The notes under the pieces: generated by a model
What the model saw: only the letters and a program-made list of their open reading frames with translations
Databases searched by the model: none
Told to the model about the DNA's origin: nothing
Assembly (NCBI GenBank): GCA_020354155.1
Contig: CP070644.1
Span: 475,766 to 497,979 of the forward strand
Reading direction: 5' to 3'
From: Nitrospiraceae bacterium
Lineage (GTDB): Bacteria > Nitrospirota > Thermodesulfovibrionia > UBA6902
Length of the DNA: 22,214 nt
Part shown: positions 21,319 to 22,214 of the stretch, one piece after another
How the letters are laid out: each line of letters begins with the position of its first letter
How positions within the stretch are numbered: position 1 is the first letter of the stretch
Translations under genes and position numbers: made by a program

Positions 21319-21978
21319 ATGAAACATATGAATCCCCTATCGATTCTTGCCTGGGTCGTGATCTTCTTCATTGTTCTGGCATTCATCGCCTATTCCCAGG
21401 GCAAAAGGCGTGGCGAGGCCTTTCAGAAGTTTGCCCGTCAGAGAGGTCTGTCCTATGCAAAAAAGGGCGACGTCAATGCTGTATCCGCCTTCAGTGAGTA
21501 CCATCTCTTTGCTGCCAATACGGAAAAAACAGTGAGTAATATGATTTTCGGGGAACCGGGCAGTGTTTCTGTGTCCCTTTTTGATTACCGGTTCAGGACA
21601 GCAGCCTCCCGATCAGCATCGGGGAAGAGCCAGACAGTGGCAATGGGAAAATCGAGGCGCCTCACGTTCCCTGCCTTTGAACTCTATCCTCAGGGCACCT
21701 TCCATACCATGCTCAGTATTCCAGGAAAGCAGGACATCAATTTCCAGCACCAGAAGGGATTCTCAGAGAGATATATTCTCAGAAGTGATGATGAGGGGGC
21801 TGTCAGGAGTATCTTCACAGACCAGGTCCTTTCCTTTTTTGAAAGTCACAGGGGACTGACCGTCATAGCACAGGGTGACACATTGGTGTATTATCGTGAT
21901 GGAAAATTGATTAAGCCTGGTACCCTGAATTCTTTTTTATCGGATTTGCTGGAGATGTTCAGATTATTTGAAAAATAA
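21319..21978 (+). CDS. Membrane-anchored protein of unknown function
   Basis: The protein has 219 residues. One N-terminal hydrophobic helix (about 7-25) is followed by a soluble alpha/beta domain that would lie in the cytoplasm if the helix is a reverse anchor. Visible blocks are GEAFQKFARQRGLSYAKKGD, a SVSLFDYRFRT strand pair, LTFPAFELYPQGTFH, FSERYILRSDDEGAVRSIFTDQVLSFFESHRGLTVIAQGDTLVYYR, and a C-terminal helix (TLNSFLSDLLEMFRLF). The pattern of a serine/aromatic strand followed by LRxxDExxVRxxF and a late VxxxGDxLxxYR recalls a widespread uncharacterised family, but I cannot name it. The start could be ATG 21319 or ATG 21328, and the Shine-Dalgarno is poor. It lies 61 bp after the selenoprotein's true stop, so it may belong to the same transcript. 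Confidence 0.75.
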   Translation: MKHMNPLSILAWVVIFFIVLAFIAYSQGKRRGEAFQKFARQRGLSYAKKGDVNAVSAFSEYHLFAANTEKTVSNMIFGEPGSVSVSLFDYRFRTAASRSASGKSQTVAMGKSRRLTFPAFELYPQGTFHTMLSIPGKQDINFQHQKGFSERYILRSDDEGAVRSIFTDQVLSFFESHRGLTVIAQGDTLVYYRDGKLIKPGTLNSFLSDLLEMFRLFEK

Positions 21979-22162
21979 TTGTAAAGGGAAAGGGGTCGCA
22001 CACATGCGTAATCCCTTAAATTTGCATGCTTTCCCACTCCAGCTCGGCGAAGGGGCGAGATTTTCATTCATTCCTTTGGCCTTAGGGGAATTCCTCAGTA
22101 TCATTTAAGCAATACCCTGTCTATGACGATAATAATGATGAGGCGGGAAGTGTTTCTTAGTG

Positions 22163-22214
22163 ATGCCTGATCATAAGCGTGAGGTAGGGATGAAGCATCT
22201 GAAAGCAAAAGATA
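22163..22214 (+). CDS. Possible start of a further gene, cut by the window end
   Basis: From ATG 22163 (or ATG 22190, which has GAGGTAGGG immediately upstream) the frame stays open to the window edge, reading MPDHKREVG then MKHLKAKD. Too little is present to judge whether it is real or what it encodes. The 21979-22162 stretch before it contains no gene that I can support and no strong terminator. Confidence 0.25.
   Translation, partial: MPDHKREVGMKHLKAKD

Overview
The window (about 22.2 kb, moderate GC) reads as chromosomal DNA of a diderm, Gram-negative-type bacterium. A YdbH-like inter-membrane bridge protein, two putative lipoproteins and several Sec signal peptides point to two membranes. 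The gene mix (PEP-utilising enzyme, SOUL, DUF427, ChaN, B12-type radical SAM, and a probable selenoprotein) would fit Nitrospirota or a deltaproteobacterial lineage. That placement is inference; no rRNA or marker gene is present. I see no phage, transposase, CRISPR array, tRNA or rRNA.

Layout. (1) 1-582: 3' end of a PEP-synthase-like gene, cut by the window edge. (2) 970-7317, plus strand: a ChaN-like protein, a decayed DUF427 fragment, an FKBP/SlyD-like plus methyltransferase fusion, a SOUL haem-binding protein, an intact DUF427 gene with an apparent AUA start, a NAPE-PLD-like metallo-hydrolase, and a B12-type radical SAM protein. (3) 7497-12540, minus strand: a tight six-gene operon, transcribed DUF1295 > DUF2177 > FAD oxidoreductase > DUF1365 > cyclopropane-fatty-acid-synthase family > DUF2878, with touching or overlapping genes. 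It looks like a membrane fatty-acid modification module. (4) 12680-14195, plus strand: a small orphan helical protein with its own promoter and terminator, then thiol peroxidase (tpx) and a YbaN-family membrane protein. (5) 14261-19785, minus strand: an SRPBCC protein, a YdbL-domain lipoprotein whose N-terminus resembles YnbE, a 1065-residue YdbH/AsmA-like protein, and an exported SH3b protein. (6) 19917-21978, plus strand: a four-helix membrane protein, a secreted protein whose frame continues through an in-frame UGA, and a membrane-anchored protein of unknown function.

The most notable signal is at 21021-21058. The exported protein starting at 20502 meets a UGA at codon 174, yet the same frame stays open for 77 more convincing codons to a TAA at 21255. 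Directly behind the UGA is a strong hairpin with a 5'-side bulged U and a G-rich apical loop 16 nt from the UGA, which is the layout of a bacterial SECIS element. I interpret this as a selenoprotein with a Sec-Gly-Cys motif that ordinary gene calling would truncate.

Two other starts would be missed by standard annotation. The DUF427 gene has an ATA start, supported by codon-by-codon alignment with a nearby relic that still has ATG. The DUF2878 gene has a CTG start behind a perfect Shine-Dalgarno, inside the end of the cfa-like gene.

Much of the window concerns membrane lipid modification, lipid transport and oxidative stress (CFA-type methyltransferase, FAD desaturase-like enzyme, DUF1365, YdbH/YdbL, NAPE-PLD-like enzyme, Tpx, SOUL). 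The link between these is inference from content and proximity.
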